DNA of 64,000 bases, taken from the NCBI RefSeq assembly GCF_030770395.1, contig NZ_CP132480.1, positions 2,495,979-2,559,978 on the forward strand. The letters run 5' to 3'. This DNA is from Telluria beijingensis. Lineage in GTDB: Bacteria > Pseudomonadota > Gammaproteobacteria > Burkholderiales > Burkholderiaceae_D. The position numbers were made by a program, and so were the translations under genes. The notes beneath the pieces are model-generated. The model did no database searches. It worked only from the letters and a program-made list of their open reading frames with translations, and was not told the DNA's origin. Positions 1 to 9,178 of this stretch are shown here, piece by piece (within the stretch, counting starts at the first letter, position 1; every line of letters starts with the position of its first letter).

Positions 1-1722
1 GGCCACGGTGGTGAAGTAGGATGGCGCGACCTCGATGACATCGCCTTTCACCAATGGCCGGGCTGGCACATTGCCGCCGTTCGGGAAGCCGTCGGAGCCC
101 AGTTGGCGGTGCCCCGGATAGTCCTCGATCAGCATGGTGCAGCCGCCGTTGATGCCGGTCGGGTTGAACATGCGGCCATTCTGCGGATAGGGGGTTGGCT
201 TGCAGATCGGCACGTTGTTGTCGACCAGGCGGCGGCCAGTCATCCAGCCGTAGCCGGTCGATTCCGGATTGTCGAAGCTGCGGAAGAACACCGCCCCACC
301 CGGCAGGAAGTCGACCGTCGTGTACTCGTTGACGATCAGCCGCGGCTTGGTGACGCCGGCGACGCGGCTATCGTCGATGATCTCGATGCCCCAGGTGCGG
401 TTCTTGAAGTACTGCGGCACGAAGGTCAGGTAGTCGCCCGGTCCCTTGTCTTGCGGCAGGCCGGTGGCGGGATTGATCGTCTCGTTGGGACCGAAGCCGA
501 TTTCGTTCCAGTCCTCGCCGCGCTCGCGCGCATGGCGCCCCAGGCCGCGGGCGCCGAAGCGCGTCACCAGGGTGCCGTCGGGAAGCGAGAACTGCAGTGT
601 CTCGATCGCCTCGTTCGAGCCGGGCAGCGCGGTCCAGCCATTGCCGTTGGCCGGGTAGGGCAGGGCCGAGGTCGGGTTCTCGGGCATGGTGTTATCGCTG
701 CCCGGGCTCTTGAATTCGACTTCGAACAGCGAGTAGCCGTATTGCGAGGCGCGCTCCACGCCCTGCAGGCGCACGAAGCGCGTCACCGTGTTCAGGTTGA
801 AGAATTCCTCGACGCCGCCCTGGCCGTTGCCGACGTGGCGCAGCTGGGTCCATTCCTGGCCGTCGTTCGAGGTCAGGAGGGTGTATTGCTTGCCGTACGA
901 GGCTTCCCAGTTCAGCTTGATGTAGCCGAGCGCGGTGCGCTGGCCGAAGTCGAACTGGATCCAGGCGCCGTTTTCCGCCTGGCTGGACCAGCGCGTGCCC
1001 GGCTTGCCGTCGATCGCCATGCCGGCCGCCATGCTGCCGTTTTCCGGCGTCGACGAGGTGGCCGCGAGCGGCTTGATGGCCACGCCCGGCTTGGTCGGGT
1101 CGCCCGGCACCGGGTCCGGATCGGGCACGGGGTCGGGATCGGGGCCAGGCGCCGCCGGGGTGCCGGTGAAGGCCTGGATCTCGAGGATCGAATAGCCGTA
1201 CTGGCCGGCGCGCTTGATGCCCTGCATGCGCAGGTAACGGCCCTGGCCGTTCAGGCCAGTCAGGTCCTCGACGCCGCCCTGGCTGTCGTCGACCTTCTTG
1301 ATCGTCTTCCACTCGCTGCCGTCTTCCGACACCTGCAGCAGGTAGCTGCTGGCGTGCGCGTTTTCCCAGTCGATGCGCACGCGGGTGATGGTTTCGCTCC
1401 GGCCGAAGTCGAGCGCCAGGTACTCGTCGTCGGTGAAGCGACTGCCCCAGCGGGTGCCGGTATCGCCGTCGATCGCGGCCGGGCCGTCGAGGTCGCCGCG
1501 TTCGGCCGAGCTGGCCCAGGCTTTTTGTGGGGTGAGGGCGGTCTCGGTGTCGGCGAAGGCGCCGGCGACCGACCTGAACAGGCTCTTGCTGGCGCTTTCC
1601 ATCTGGGCGACGGGCGATTGCCCATCGCCGCCGCCGCAACCGGCGAGCAGCAGGGTGAGCGCGAGCGGCAGGCCGGGCATGCGGAGGCGGCCTGAGAACT
1701 GCCCGCGAGGCAGTTGGTTCAT
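1..1722 (-). CDS. Lipoprotein with two discoidin (F5/8 type C, CBM32-like) domains, 3' end outside window
   Basis: 574 residues are visible and the frame is still open at base 1. The ATG at 1722 follows AAGGAG and starts a lipoprotein signal with lipobox LLLAGC near residues 25-30 and a Gly-rich tether, so the protein is probably anchored in the outer membrane or periplasm. Two similar discoidin-like repeats follow, at about residues 50-185 and 205-345. Each has the AxDGxxGTRW...D-F-G signature and they are joined by a Pro-Asp repeat linker. Such modules usually bind sugars at the cell surface. I do not recognise the part after residue 350. A catalytic domain may lie beyond the window edge. 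A long open frame on the opposite strand here is a shadow. The lipoprotein and discoidin calls are firm, the substrate is unknown. Confidence 0.85.
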   Translation of the reverse strand, partial: MNQLPRGQFSGRLRMPGLPLALTLLLAGCGGGDGQSPVAQMESASKSLFRSVAGAFADTETALTPQKAWASSAERGDLDGPAAIDGDTGTRWGSRFTDDEYLALDFGRSETITRVRIDWENAHASSYLLQVSEDGSEWKTIKKVDDSQGGVEDLTGLNGQGRYLRMQGIKRAGQYGYSILEIQAFTGTPAAPGPDPDPVPDPDPVPGDPTKPGVAIKPLAATSSTPENGSMAAGMAIDGKPGTRWSSQAENGAWIQFDFGQRTALGYIKLNWEASYGKQYTLLTSNDGQEWTQLRHVGNGQGGVEEFFNLNTVTRFVRLQGVERASQYGYSLFEVEFKSPGSDNTMPENPTSALPYPANGNGWTALPGSNEAIETLQFSLPDGTLVTRFGARGLGRHARERGEDWNEIGFGPNETINPATGLPQDKGPGDYLTFVPQYFKNRTWGIEIIDDSRVAGVTKPRLIVNEYTTVDFLPGGAVFFRSFDNPESTGYGWMTGRRLVDNNVPICKPTPYPQNGRMFNPTGINGGCTMLIEDYPGHRQLGSDGFPNGGNVPARPLVKGDVIEVAPSYFTTVA

Positions 1723-2027
1723 GTGAAACTCCTTGATTGGATGTTGATCGGGTGGAGATCCTGCGCCGGCGGCAGCCGCCGTCCGCATGGCGCAAGTCCT
1801 GTTTTTCCGCGTGCCCTGAAGGCCGTGATCGAGTACCTTCCCCTTTGGATCAAGGGTGAATTGCTCTGTGGCAACTTTTAACGTTAAGATATCCGGCACG
1901 TCAATACGTGTCAAGCGTCCGCCGCATGCCGAACCACGTTTATCGCTGCTTATCTACGTTATGGGAGAGCAGTTGGATGCAGCTTGGCGTTGACGCCGGC
2001 GTGGGGCATCGCCAATAATCGAAGGTC
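1723..2027. other. Intergenic region between divergent genes
   Basis: This stretch separates the minus-strand lipoprotein from the plus-strand copper group and should hold both promoters. It is more AT-rich around 1860-1960. I see no convincing operator, RNA gene or small ORF in it. Confidence 0.4.
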
Positions 2028-2384
2028 ATGCACATCCTGCGCACATCGTCGTTGCTGGTCCGCCTGGTCCTGGCCTGGTTCGTCCTGACCCTGGGCGCGG
2101 CCAGCGCTGCGCCAATGGTGCAGTCGGGCAGCATGGCGCTGGTATGCTCCGAGGGCGGCGTCAAGCTGGTCAAGGTCGACCGCGATGGCGGCGCCGTGCA
2201 CGGCAAGGCGCATACGCTCGACTGTCCGCTGTGCCTTCCCGCCGCCTTGCCCTCCGCCGTCGCGGCGCCGCGCGAGCCCGTGCCGCAGCCTGCCGTGGGC
2301 GCGGCGCAGGTCGCCGTTGCCGCCCACCTTACCGCCAGCCCCGGCGCGCCATTGCCGCCGCGCGGGCCGCCTCATACCTCCTGA
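2028..2384 (+). CDS. Small secreted DUF2946-like protein of a copper cluster
   Basis: 118 residues with an N-terminal signal sequence (hydrophobic core VLAWFVLTLGAASA) followed by a mature part holding a CPLC pair in LDCPLCLP. This layout matches the DUF2946 family, which is commonly found beside copper-handling genes. The C-terminal third is Ala/Pro-rich and looks disordered. It is about 100 bp upstream of the SCO1 gene and in the same direction, so it is probably part of the same transcription unit. Its role in copper binding or delivery is inferred from the Cys pair and neighbours and has not been shown for this family in general. Confidence 0.6.
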   Translation: MHILRTSSLLVRLVLAWFVLTLGAASAAPMVQSGSMALVCSEGGVKLVKVDRDGGAVHGKAHTLDCPLCLPAALPSAVAAPREPVPQPAVGAAQVAVAAHLTASPGAPLPPRGPPHTS

Positions 2385-2487
2385 TGCATGCGAGCCGGCC
2401 TGGCGCCGGCAATGTCTTTACGCGCGTGCGCGGCGACCCCTTGTTGGGCCGCGCCGGCACGTCGCGCGATCAACCAGGAGTAGCAAG

Positions 2488-3111
2488 ATGAATCAAGAGA
2501 TTCCAACCCGCCGCGTGTCCACCGCGCGCCGCGCCTTCGTCCTGTCCGGCGCGGCCATCGCCCTGGGCGCGCTGGCTGGCTGCAACATCGGCGGACCGGT
2601 CAGCTTCAATGGCACCGACATCACCGGCGCCGATTTCGGCCGCGATTTCCGCCTCAAGGATCCATCCGGCCAGGAACGCACGCTGGCCGACTTCAAGGAC
2701 AAGGTGGTGCTGGTCTTCTTCGGTTTCACCCAGTGCCCGGACGTGTGCCCCACCGCGCTGGCGCGCGCCGCCGAGGTCAAGACCCTGCTCGGGCCGGACG
2801 GCGACCGCCTGCAGGTGCTGTTCGTCAGCGTCGACCCCGAGCGCGACACGCCCGAGGTGCTGGGTGCCTACACGGCAGCCTTCGACCCGACCTTCCTCGC
2901 CCTGTACGGCGACGCCGAGCGCCTGGCCGAGACCGCGAAGGAATTCAAGGTGATCTACCAGAAGGTGCCCACCGGCGATTCCTACACCATCGACCATACC
3001 TCGGTCACCTATGCCTTCGACACCGACGGCAAGCTGCGCCTGAAACTCTCGCACAGCCAGTCGGCAATCGAGTACGCTGCCGACGTGCGCAAGCTGCTGC
3101 ATGCGGCCTGA
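2488..3111 (+). CDS. SCO1/SenC/PrrC-family copper chaperone for cytochrome oxidase
   Basis: 207 residues. I chose ATG 2488, which follows CAGGAG, over an earlier in-frame start because the signal peptide then sits at the N-terminus. That signal has RRAFVLSG (Tat-like) and lipobox LAGC. The thioredoxin-fold domain has the copper ligands CPDVCP near residue 87 and the distal His in DHTS near residue 172, so all three SCO ligands are present. SCO proteins load the CuA centre of cytochrome c oxidase at the outer face of the inner membrane. The PCu(A)C gene starts 27 bp downstream, so the two are almost certainly co-transcribed, and this pairing is a known copper-delivery relay. Confidence 0.93.
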   Translation: MNQEIPTRRVSTARRAFVLSGAAIALGALAGCNIGGPVSFNGTDITGADFGRDFRLKDPSGQERTLADFKDKVVLVFFGFTQCPDVCPTALARAAEVKTLLGPDGDRLQVLFVSVDPERDTPEVLGAYTAAFDPTFLALYGDAERLAETAKEFKVIYQKVPTGDSYTIDHTSVTYAFDTDGKLRLKLSHSQSAIEYAADVRKLLHAA

Positions 3112-3138
3112 GCCAGATCCATCCACCAGGAGAACACC

Positions 3139-3612
3139 ATGAATCATTTCATCCGCACCTTCGCCGCGGCCGCCGTGCTGGCGGCGACCGCCGGTTCCGC
3201 CTTTGCCCAGGCCAACGTCAGCGTCAAGGACGCCTGGGTGCGCGCCACCGTGCCGCAGCAGAAGGCGACCGGCGCCTTCATGCAGTTGCAGGCGGCCAGC
3301 GACAGCAAATTCGTCTCAGCCAGCTCGCCGCTGACCCCGAACGTCGAGGTGCACGAGATGGCGATGCAGGGCGACGTCATGCGCATGCGCCAGGTGCAGT
3401 CGGTCGAGCTCCCTGCCGGCAAGACGGTCGAACTGAAACCCGGCGGCTACCACATCATGCTGATGAACCTGAAGGCCCAGGTGAAGGAGGGCGACACCGT
3501 GCCGTTCACCCTGGTGTTCGAGGGCAAGGATGGCAAGCGCGAGACGGTCGAGATCAAGGCGCCAGTCAAGGCGCTCAACAGCACCGCCAAGCCGGCGCAC
3601 GCGGGGCACTAA
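3139..3612 (+). CDS. PCu(A)C periplasmic copper chaperone
   Basis: 157 residues with a classical signal peptide ending at AFAQA. The mature part has the PCu(A)C Cu(I) ligand pattern: His and Met in VHEMAMQGDVMRMR, then GGYHIMLMN with His and Met. These correspond to the H(M)x10Mx21HxM motif of the family. The protein passes copper to SCO1 or directly to CuA. The start follows AGGAG. It ends in a short His-containing tail (AHAGH) that could add a metal site. It forms an operon with the SCO gene just upstream. Confidence 0.93.
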   Translation: MNHFIRTFAAAAVLAATAGSAFAQANVSVKDAWVRATVPQQKATGAFMQLQAASDSKFVSASSPLTPNVEVHEMAMQGDVMRMRQVQSVELPAGKTVELKPGGYHIMLMNLKAQVKEGDTVPFTLVFEGKDGKRETVEIKAPVKALNSTAKPAHAGH

Positions 3613-3766
3613 GCCTCATCCCTGTGCGGACTTGACCGGAAAACAACAGGCGGCAGTTCGGTTTCCCGGCAAACCAATCGTGCGCATGGTTCCGCTTCGT
3701 ACAATCGCGTGATTGCCGTAGGGCTCCCATCAGGAGCCGCGGCGCATTCATGCGAACGGAGCGGAT

Positions 3767-4420
3767 ATGTCACGAGCATCCTCACGGCTGCAGGTCGGCC
3801 ACGGCGAATGGGCGCTGCTGGCGGCGCTTACCGCCTGCCTGCCGGCCAGCCTGCTGTTGCCGGCGGCCTGGTCGCGCGAAGGCGGTCCGCTCGAAAGCCT
3901 GCAGGTAGCGCTGCTGGTCATGGGGTGTGTGCTGGCCCTGTCCATGGCGCTGCGCGCTTGGCCATTCCGGGTGGCCAGGCTGGCGCTTTGGGTCGCGCCG
4001 GTCTGGCTGCTGTTGGCGGGGCGCGAGCTGAGCTGGGGCAGGGAGTGGCTCGGTAACCTGGTGTGGCTGCAGTTGCTGGCCCGGCCCGGCGCCATCGTGC
4101 TGCTGGCCTGGTTGCTATTCAGCGCCTGGCGCGACCGGATCGACGAACCGCTGCGCGCCGCGTTCGCGCGCCGCACGCCATGGCTAGGCCTGCTCGTGGT
4201 GCTTGGCGGTGCAATGGGGGCAACCTGTGCTGAGGGGCATATGTCGTGTCACTTGCCGATGGCCGAACCGCATGCGCAGCTTTTTGAAGAGTTGTCCGAA
4301 CTGCTCGCCTACGGCGCTCTTTGCGTCATCCAGCATGTGGTTTTCCAGCAGCATGCGGCGCGCATCGCGGCATGGTCGAGCGCTCTGCCGGTCGAGGCCA
4401 AGGTCGAAGAAGCTGGTTAG
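3767..4420 (+). CDS. Polytopic membrane protein of unknown function
   Basis: 217 residues with about five hydrophobic segments (residues 16-35, 44-62, 65-85, 101-120, 136-155) and a last amphipathic or membrane stretch near 170-195. I do not recognise the family. The C-terminal part has a cluster of possible metal ligands or charged residues near the membrane: CAEGHMSCH, then EPHxQLFEELSE. The gene lies between the copper chaperones and heme O synthase, which suggests a link to oxidase or copper metabolism, but this is inference from position only. A GGCTCC-N5-GGAGCC hairpin precedes it at about 3721-3738. Confidence 0.6.
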   Translation: MSRASSRLQVGHGEWALLAALTACLPASLLLPAAWSREGGPLESLQVALLVMGCVLALSMALRAWPFRVARLALWVAPVWLLLAGRELSWGREWLGNLVWLQLLARPGAIVLLAWLLFSAWRDRIDEPLRAAFARRTPWLGLLVVLGGAMGATCAEGHMSCHLPMAEPHAQLFEELSELLAYGALCVIQHVVFQQHAARIAAWSSALPVEAKVEEAG

Positions 4421-4535
4421 CTATGGTGCCGATCCGGCAACTGGGACAATTTGCCCGTTTGTCCCTGGCCGGATTTCCACTACGATGTCGGGTTTTGGAT
4501 AAGGCCCGCGGTCCGCCAGCGCCGGTCGATCGATC

Positions 4536-5486
4536 ATGTCGAATTACAAAGTTGCCAATCTGGATACGGCCGACCTGGGCTTGTCGGCGCCGGCGGCGCC
4601 GTCGCTGGCGCGCCAGTGCGCCAGCATGTGCTCGCAGTACTGGACCCTGACCAAGCCGCGCATCACCATGCTGACGGTATTCTGCGCCGTCATCGGGAGC
4701 CTGCTGGCCAGCAGCGGTTTCCCCGGCTGGCGCGTGCTGGTGTCCAGTGCAAGCGGCATCTGGCTGCTGGCCGGCGCCGCCTTCGCCGTCAACTGCCTGC
4801 TCGAGGCGCGCGTCGACGCCCGCATGGCGCGCACCGCGCGCCGCGCCACGGCCAGCGGCAGCGTCACGCCGCTGCGGACCGTGCTGTTCTCGCTGGCGCT
4901 GGGTGGCGCTGGCGCCGCCCTGCTGTACACCCAGGTCAATGCCCTGACCATGTGGCTGACCCTGGGCACCTTCGTCGGCTACGCCTTCATCTATACCTTG
5001 CTGCTCAAGCCGAATACGCCGCAGAACATCGTCATCGGCGGTTTCGCCGGCGCCATGCCGCCGGCGCTGGGCTGGGCGGCGGTGGCCGGCGCCGTGCCGC
5101 TGGAAGCCTGGCTGCTGGTCCTGATCATCTTTCTTTGGACGCCGCCGCATTTCTGGGCCCTGGCCATGGCCCGCCGCGACGAGTATGCGCGCTCCGGCCT
5201 GCCGATGCTGCCAGTCACCCACGGCATGGCCCATACCGGCCAGCAGGTGTGGCGCTACAGCATCGCGCTGGCGGCCGGTACCGCGTTGCCGTGGGCGGTC
5301 GGGATGAGCGGGCCGTTCTACCTGGCGGCCGCCGTCGTCCTCAATGCCGTGTTCCTCCGGTTTGGCTGGCTGGTCCACAAGCACTACAGCGACCGCATCG
5401 CGATGCGTTCCTTTGCCTGGTCGATCGTCTACCTGGCCCTGCTGTTCGCTGCCTTGCTGGTCGATCACTACCTGCCAGCCTGGTGA
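4536..5486 (+). CDS. ctaB: Protoheme IX farnesyltransferase (heme O synthase)
   Basis: 316 residues of the UbiA prenyltransferase family with multiple membrane helices. The first Asp-rich catalytic site is [18 protein letters not shown] near residue 87. A second conserved region, [19 protein letters not shown], matches heme O synthases rather than ubiquinone or menaquinone enzymes. It transfers a farnesyl group to heme b to make heme O, which cytochrome oxidases use directly or after conversion to heme A. It fits with the SCO1 and PCu(A)C genes upstream as an oxidase-biogenesis neighbourhood. The N-terminus is about 35 residues longer than the minimal enzyme. Confidence 0.93.
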   Translation: MSNYKVANLDTADLGLSAPAAPSLARQCASMCSQYWTLTKPRITMLTVFCAVIGSLLASSGFPGWRVLVSSASGIWLLAGAAFAVNCLLEARVDARMARTARRATASGSVTPLRTVLFSLALGGAGAALLYTQVNALTMWLTLGTFVGYAFIYTLLLKPNTPQNIVIGGFAGAMPPALGWAAVAGAVPLEAWLLVLIIFLWTPPHFWALAMARRDEYARSGLPMLPVTHGMAHTGQQVWRYSIALAAGTALPWAVGMSGPFYLAAAVVLNAVFLRFGWLVHKHYSDRIAMRSFAWSIVYLALLFAALLVDHYLPAW

Positions 5487-5560
5487 TGCCGTCAATTACG
5501 TGCATGTTTGCGTACGTTAGCGCACGGTCAAGGGGAATGCTAATATATTAAGCTGTTTGC

Positions 5561-7126
5561 ATGACAGCTCGATACCAACCCGACCCCATCATGCGGGTGC
5601 GCGGCAATCCGGCGCATCCATCGACTATTCCGAGCAAGCGGCCCACGACGGCCGAGCTGCTCACCCCGGCCGACGTCAGGGATAGCGCCGACCTGGCCCG
5701 TCTGCTCGACCAGCTGGGTTGCGGCGACGACCTGATCGTCGTCTCGAACCGGGCGCCATGCATCCATTCCCGCAGCGACGCCGGCATTGTCGCCCAGCGC
5801 CCGGCCGGCGGACTGGTCACCGCGCTCGAAGCGGTGTTGTCGAAGGAAGGCGGCTGCTGGATCGCCCATGGCAGCGGCAGCGCCGACCGCGAGACCTGCG
5901 ACGCCGCCGACCATGTCTTGCGCCAGCACCTGGACGCCCCGTACCGCCTGCGCCGCCTGTGGTTGTCCGACGCCGAGGTGGCCGGCTATTACGACGGCCT
6001 GGCCAACGAAGCGCTGTGGCCGCTGTGCCACCGTACCGATGTGCAGCCGACCTTCCGCCAGGCGGACTGGGACGAGTATGTGCGCGTCAACCAACGCTTT
6101 GCCGATGCCGTCGTGTCCGAGGCGGCCAGCCCGCGGCCGGTGGTGCTGGTCCAGGATTATCACCTGGCGCTGGTGCCGCAGATGGTGCGCGCGCAGTTGC
6201 CGGACGCGGTCATCATCCTGTTCTGGCATATTCCTTTTCCCGAGCCGAAGGTACTGGCGCGCTTTCCGTGGCGCGAGCAGATGATGGCCGGCCTGTCGGC
6301 CAGCACCGTGGTGGGCCTGCATACGCCGGCCGACCTGGCCAACTTCAGCATGTCGCGCGCGAGTAGCCACGGCGCCGGCGGCGGCGCGCACGCCGGCGCC
6401 TATCCGATCTCGATCGCCTGGCCGGCGCGCCAGGATGCGCCCGACCCGTCGTTGCGCGCGCGGATCGATGCACGCTTCGGTATCGCACCCGGCGTACGCC
6501 TGCTGGTGGGCGTCGATCGGATGGATTACACCAAGGGCATCCCGCAGCGCCTGCAAGCCTTCGAGCGGCTGCTGGAACAGCGGCCGGAACTGCGCGGCCA
6601 GGTCACCTTGCTGCAGATCGGCGCCCCGTGCCGCGGCGCGCTGCCGGCTTACCGGGAGATCGCGCGGCAGGTGGCCGAGTCGAGCGCGCGGATCAACGCC
6701 AGGTTCGGCCGGGCCGGCTGGCAACCCGTGGTCCTGCACGCTGCCAGCCTCGACGCGCACGCGGTGAACGAATGCTACCGCGCCGCCGACGTGTGCCTGG
6801 TGACCAGCCTGCACGACGGCATGAACCTGGTGGCGAAGGAATTCGTCGCCGCCCGCAACGATTTGCGCGGGGCGCTGGTGCTGAGCAGCCAGGCCGGCGC
6901 TGCGGCGGAATTGCAGCAGGCCCTGATCGTCGATCCGCGCGATATCGAGGGGATTGCGCGCGCGATCGGGCGCGCGCTGGACATGCCGCTGGACGAACAG
7001 GCGCTGCGCATGCGCGCGATGCGCGGCGTGGTCAGCCAGTTCACCGTGTTCAGGTGGGCGGCGCAGTTGCTGTCCGATGGTTTGCGGATCGCGGCTGGCC
7101 GTCGGGAACGGCGTCTTCTAGGCTGA
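5561..7126 (+). CDS. otsA: Alpha,alpha-trehalose-phosphate synthase (GT20)
   Basis: 521 residues. It joins glucose from UDP- or GDP-glucose to glucose-6-phosphate to give trehalose-6-phosphate, the first step of the OtsAB stress-protectant pathway. Visible signatures are VVSNRAP with a downstream GGL loop, QDYHLALVP, the FWHIPFPEP segment, GVDRMDYTKGIP, and HDGMNLVAKEF, all in family order. An extension of about 55 residues precedes the VVSNR strand and is absent from the E. coli enzyme. No otsB phosphatase lies next to it in this window. The 3' end overlaps the convergent GT2 gene by 9 bp, leaving no room for a terminator between them. Confidence 0.95.
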   Translation: MTARYQPDPIMRVRGNPAHPSTIPSKRPTTAELLTPADVRDSADLARLLDQLGCGDDLIVVSNRAPCIHSRSDAGIVAQRPAGGLVTALEAVLSKEGGCWIAHGSGSADRETCDAADHVLRQHLDAPYRLRRLWLSDAEVAGYYDGLANEALWPLCHRTDVQPTFRQADWDEYVRVNQRFADAVVSEAASPRPVVLVQDYHLALVPQMVRAQLPDAVIILFWHIPFPEPKVLARFPWREQMMAGLSASTVVGLHTPADLANFSMSRASSHGAGGGAHAGAYPISIAWPARQDAPDPSLRARIDARFGIAPGVRLLVGVDRMDYTKGIPQRLQAFERLLEQRPELRGQVTLLQIGAPCRGALPAYREIARQVAESSARINARFGRAGWQPVVLHAASLDAHAVNECYRAADVCLVTSLHDGMNLVAKEFVAARNDLRGALVLSSQAGAAAELQQALIVDPRDIEGIARAIGRALDMPLDEQALRMRAMRGVVSQFTVFRWAAQLLSDGLRIAAGRRERRLLG

Positions 7127-7828
7127 CAGTCCCGCATCCAGTCCCGCCGTCATCGCCAGCAAGGCATCCCCGAACCCGCCGCGCGCACGCGCATCGATGC
7201 GCGCGCTGGTGATCACGCGCGGCAGCGCGCTCCAGGCGACACTGGCGCCTGTCCCTTCCAGCGCCCGTACCAGCAACACGTCTTCGTGGCAGCCGACGGC
7301 GGCGAACCCGCCGGCCGCCAGGTAGGCGGCCGCGCTGACGCCGAGATTGGCGCCATGGATGTGACGGTGGCCGTCGCGATCCTGGTAGTGGAGAGCGAAA
7401 TGCTCGCGCAGGCGGCCCGCCATGGCGCAGTGCGCAGACCAGTCGTCGACCGTCACGGAGCCGCACACCGCGTCGACCCCCAGGCCCAGTTGCGCCACCA
7501 GCCATTGTGGGGAGACGCGGGTATCGGCGTCGGTGAAGGCCAGCCAGCGCGCACCGCGCTCGAGCAGGCGGCGGGCGCCGGCGGCGCGCGCGGCGCCAAC
7601 CTGGCGCGCGCCGATCTCGAGTACCTCCAGCACGCAGCCGGCGGCCTCGAAACGGCGCCGGTAGCGCGCGGCGACGGCGGCCGACCCGTCCGCGCAGGTG
7701 TCGAGCACGACGCAGACTGCGACCGGCTCGCCGGCCAGGCCCGGATGGCGCGCAGCGCGCAGCAGCGCGGCCAGGCAGGCGCCGAGGCAGGCTTCCTCGT
7801 CATGGGCGGGGATGGCGACGCCGATCAT
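7118..7828 (-). CDS. Family 2 glycosyltransferase
   Basis: 236 residues, GT-A fold. The N-terminus IGVAIPAHDEEACLGACL is the nucleotide-binding start of GT2 enzymes, and the metal-binding DxD appears as FTDADT near residue 99. It transfers a sugar to an unknown acceptor in the cytoplasm. The start ATG at 7828 overlaps the stop of the methyltransferase gene, so it is the last gene of a translationally coupled four-gene minus-strand cassette. No membrane anchor is visible. The acceptor could be the product of the preceding deacetylase and methyltransferase, which is inference. Confidence 0.88.
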   Translation of the reverse strand: MIGVAIPAHDEEACLGACLAALLRAARHPGLAGEPVAVCVVLDTCADGSAAVAARYRRRFEAAGCVLEVLEIGARQVGAARAAGARRLLERGARWLAFTDADTRVSPQWLVAQLGLGVDAVCGSVTVDDWSAHCAMAGRLREHFALHYQDRDGHRHIHGANLGVSAAAYLAAGGFAAVGCHEDVLLVRALEGTGASVAWSALPRVITSARIDARARGGFGDALLAMTAGLDAGLSA

Positions 7829-8412
7829 CGCGGGTTTCCTTCCTTTCTCCAGGTCTCGAGCAGGAAGCGTTCGTCGCGGTGGCGCAGCAGCGGCGCCAGG
7901 CCGGGCGTCGCGTGGGCGGCCCCGTGCACGGCGTCGGTCGCGCTGGCCCGGTCGTCGAAATCGCCCAGGTAGTGGCACATCAACAGTTCCCCGCCCGGCG
8001 CCAGGCAGGATGCGGCCGCGGCCAGCAGCGCGCCGACGTCGGCCAGGCCAAAGTAATAGGCAAGTTCACTCACCACGACGAGATCGAAGGTTTCCGTGCG
8101 CGGCCAGTCGTGCGGCAGGCGGCGCTGTTCGACGCGCACATTCCGGGCATCGGCTAGCCGCCGGCGCGCGGCGTCCACGGCGCTGGCGGCGCCGTCGCAG
8201 GCAACCAGGGACTCGCAGCGCAGGGCCAGCGCGGCGCTCATCTCGCCGTTGCCGCAGCCGGGTTCGAAGGCGCTGCGGTAGCGCGGCCGCGCCAGGCTCG
8301 CCAGGACCAGCGCGCGCTTGCGCTGTTCATACCAGGCGCCGCGCACGTCCCAGGGATCGTCGCTGGCGCTGTACAGGGCCTCGAAATGGCGCAGGCGGTC
8401 GGCGTCAACCAT
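7825..8412 (-). CDS. NodS-like SAM-dependent methyltransferase
   Basis: 195 residues. I chose the ATG at 8412 because the protein then begins with the HFEALYSASDDPWDVRGAWYEQRK segment typical of NodS-like N-methyltransferases. Longer frames upstream read through the deacetylase gene. SAM-binding motif I is FEPGCGNGEMS and a motif IV-like FDLVVVSELAYY follows. NodS methylates the free amino group of a de-N-acetylated sugar in Nod factor synthesis. The PIG-L deacetylase immediately upstream (8-bp overlap) would supply such an amine, so the pairing makes chemical sense, though the substrate here is unknown. Confidence 0.85.
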   Translation of the reverse strand: MVDADRLRHFEALYSASDDPWDVRGAWYEQRKRALVLASLARPRYRSAFEPGCGNGEMSAALALRCESLVACDGAASAVDAARRRLADARNVRVEQRRLPHDWPRTETFDLVVVSELAYYFGLADVGALLAAAASCLAPGGELLMCHYLGDFDDRASATDAVHGAAHATPGLAPLLRHRDERFLLETWRKEGNPR

Positions 8413-9178
8413 GGTCGTCCAGGTACAATTCGAATGGGTGGAGCACGCGTTCGATGGCGAAGCCCGGCAGGATCGGCGCCGCGCCGCTGCTGGCGTCGGG
8501 CTCGACCTGGCTGGTGAAGCAGGCCAGCGCGGCGCGCTTCTTCGCCACGGCGGACGCGGGCAGCGGCAGGCGCCGTGCCTGCGCCAGCGGCAGGCATCCG
8601 TCGCCCGGCGCGCTCCAGTGCCAGCCCCAGACCGGCGCCTGCAGCAGGCGCGCGCCGGCTTGCCGGCTTGTGACCATGCAGGCGCGGGCGCAGGCCTCGT
8701 GGTCGGGGTGGCCGTCGTGGCGCCAGGTGGTGATGACGATGTCGTCCTGCGCGAACAGCGGCGCCAGGCGACTAGCGAGTTCGCGTTCGGCGCCGCCCAC
8801 GCCGCCGTCCGGGATGCCGAGCCGCACCATGCGTGGCGCGTCGATGCCGAGGCAGGCCAGGGCGGCCACGGTCTCGTTCGCGCGCGCGAGGCGCAGGCGT
8901 TCGGGCGGCCAGTCGCTTGAACCAGGATGACTGGCCTCGCCATCGGTGACGGCCACGATCAGCGGCGTGTCTCCGCGCAGCGCGAGCAGGTGCAGCAGCG
9001 CGCCGCAGGCGAGGATCTCGTCGTCGGGATGCGGCGCCACCACCACCACGCGCCGGCCCGGCGGAATGATGGCATCGAGCGAGCAGAAAGGGACGGCGTT
9101 CAGCGCGGCGTCCAGCGCCCAGGCCCGGGCCGTGCTGCCGGCGCCGGCGATGTGGCGCGAGCGGCTCACAGCGTCCAT
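8405..9178 (-). CDS. PIG-L/LmbE family N-acetylglucosaminyl deacetylase-like hydrolase
   Basis: 257 residues. The zinc-binding signature AHPDDE appears in VVVVAPHPDDEILACGALL near residue 45 and the third ligand in WRHDGHPDHEA near 155. LmbE-type enzymes remove N-acyl groups from amino sugars or related conjugates. The start at 9178 overlaps the acyl-CoA dehydrogenase-like gene by 13 bp. Its role next to a methyltransferase and glycosyltransferase suggests modification of a small glycoconjugate. The substrate is not identifiable from sequence. Confidence 0.88.
   Translation of the reverse strand: MDAVSRSRHIAGAGSTARAWALDAALNAVPFCSLDAIIPPGRRVVVVAPHPDDEILACGALLHLLALRGDTPLIVAVTDGEASHPGSSDWPPERLRLARANETVAALACLGIDAPRMVRLGIPDGGVGGAERELASRLAPLFAQDDIVITTWRHDGHPDHEACARACMVTSRQAGARLLQAPVWGWHWSAPGDGCLPLAQARRLPLPASAVAKKRAALACFTSQVEPDASSGAAPILPGFAIERVLHPFELYLDDHG

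Noticed and set aside
103..1695. Long plus-strand open frame antisense to the discoidin lipoprotein
   Set aside because: No ribosome site, Arg/Val/Ala/Gly-rich composition typical of high-GC antisense frames, and the minus strand encodes recognisable domains throughout.
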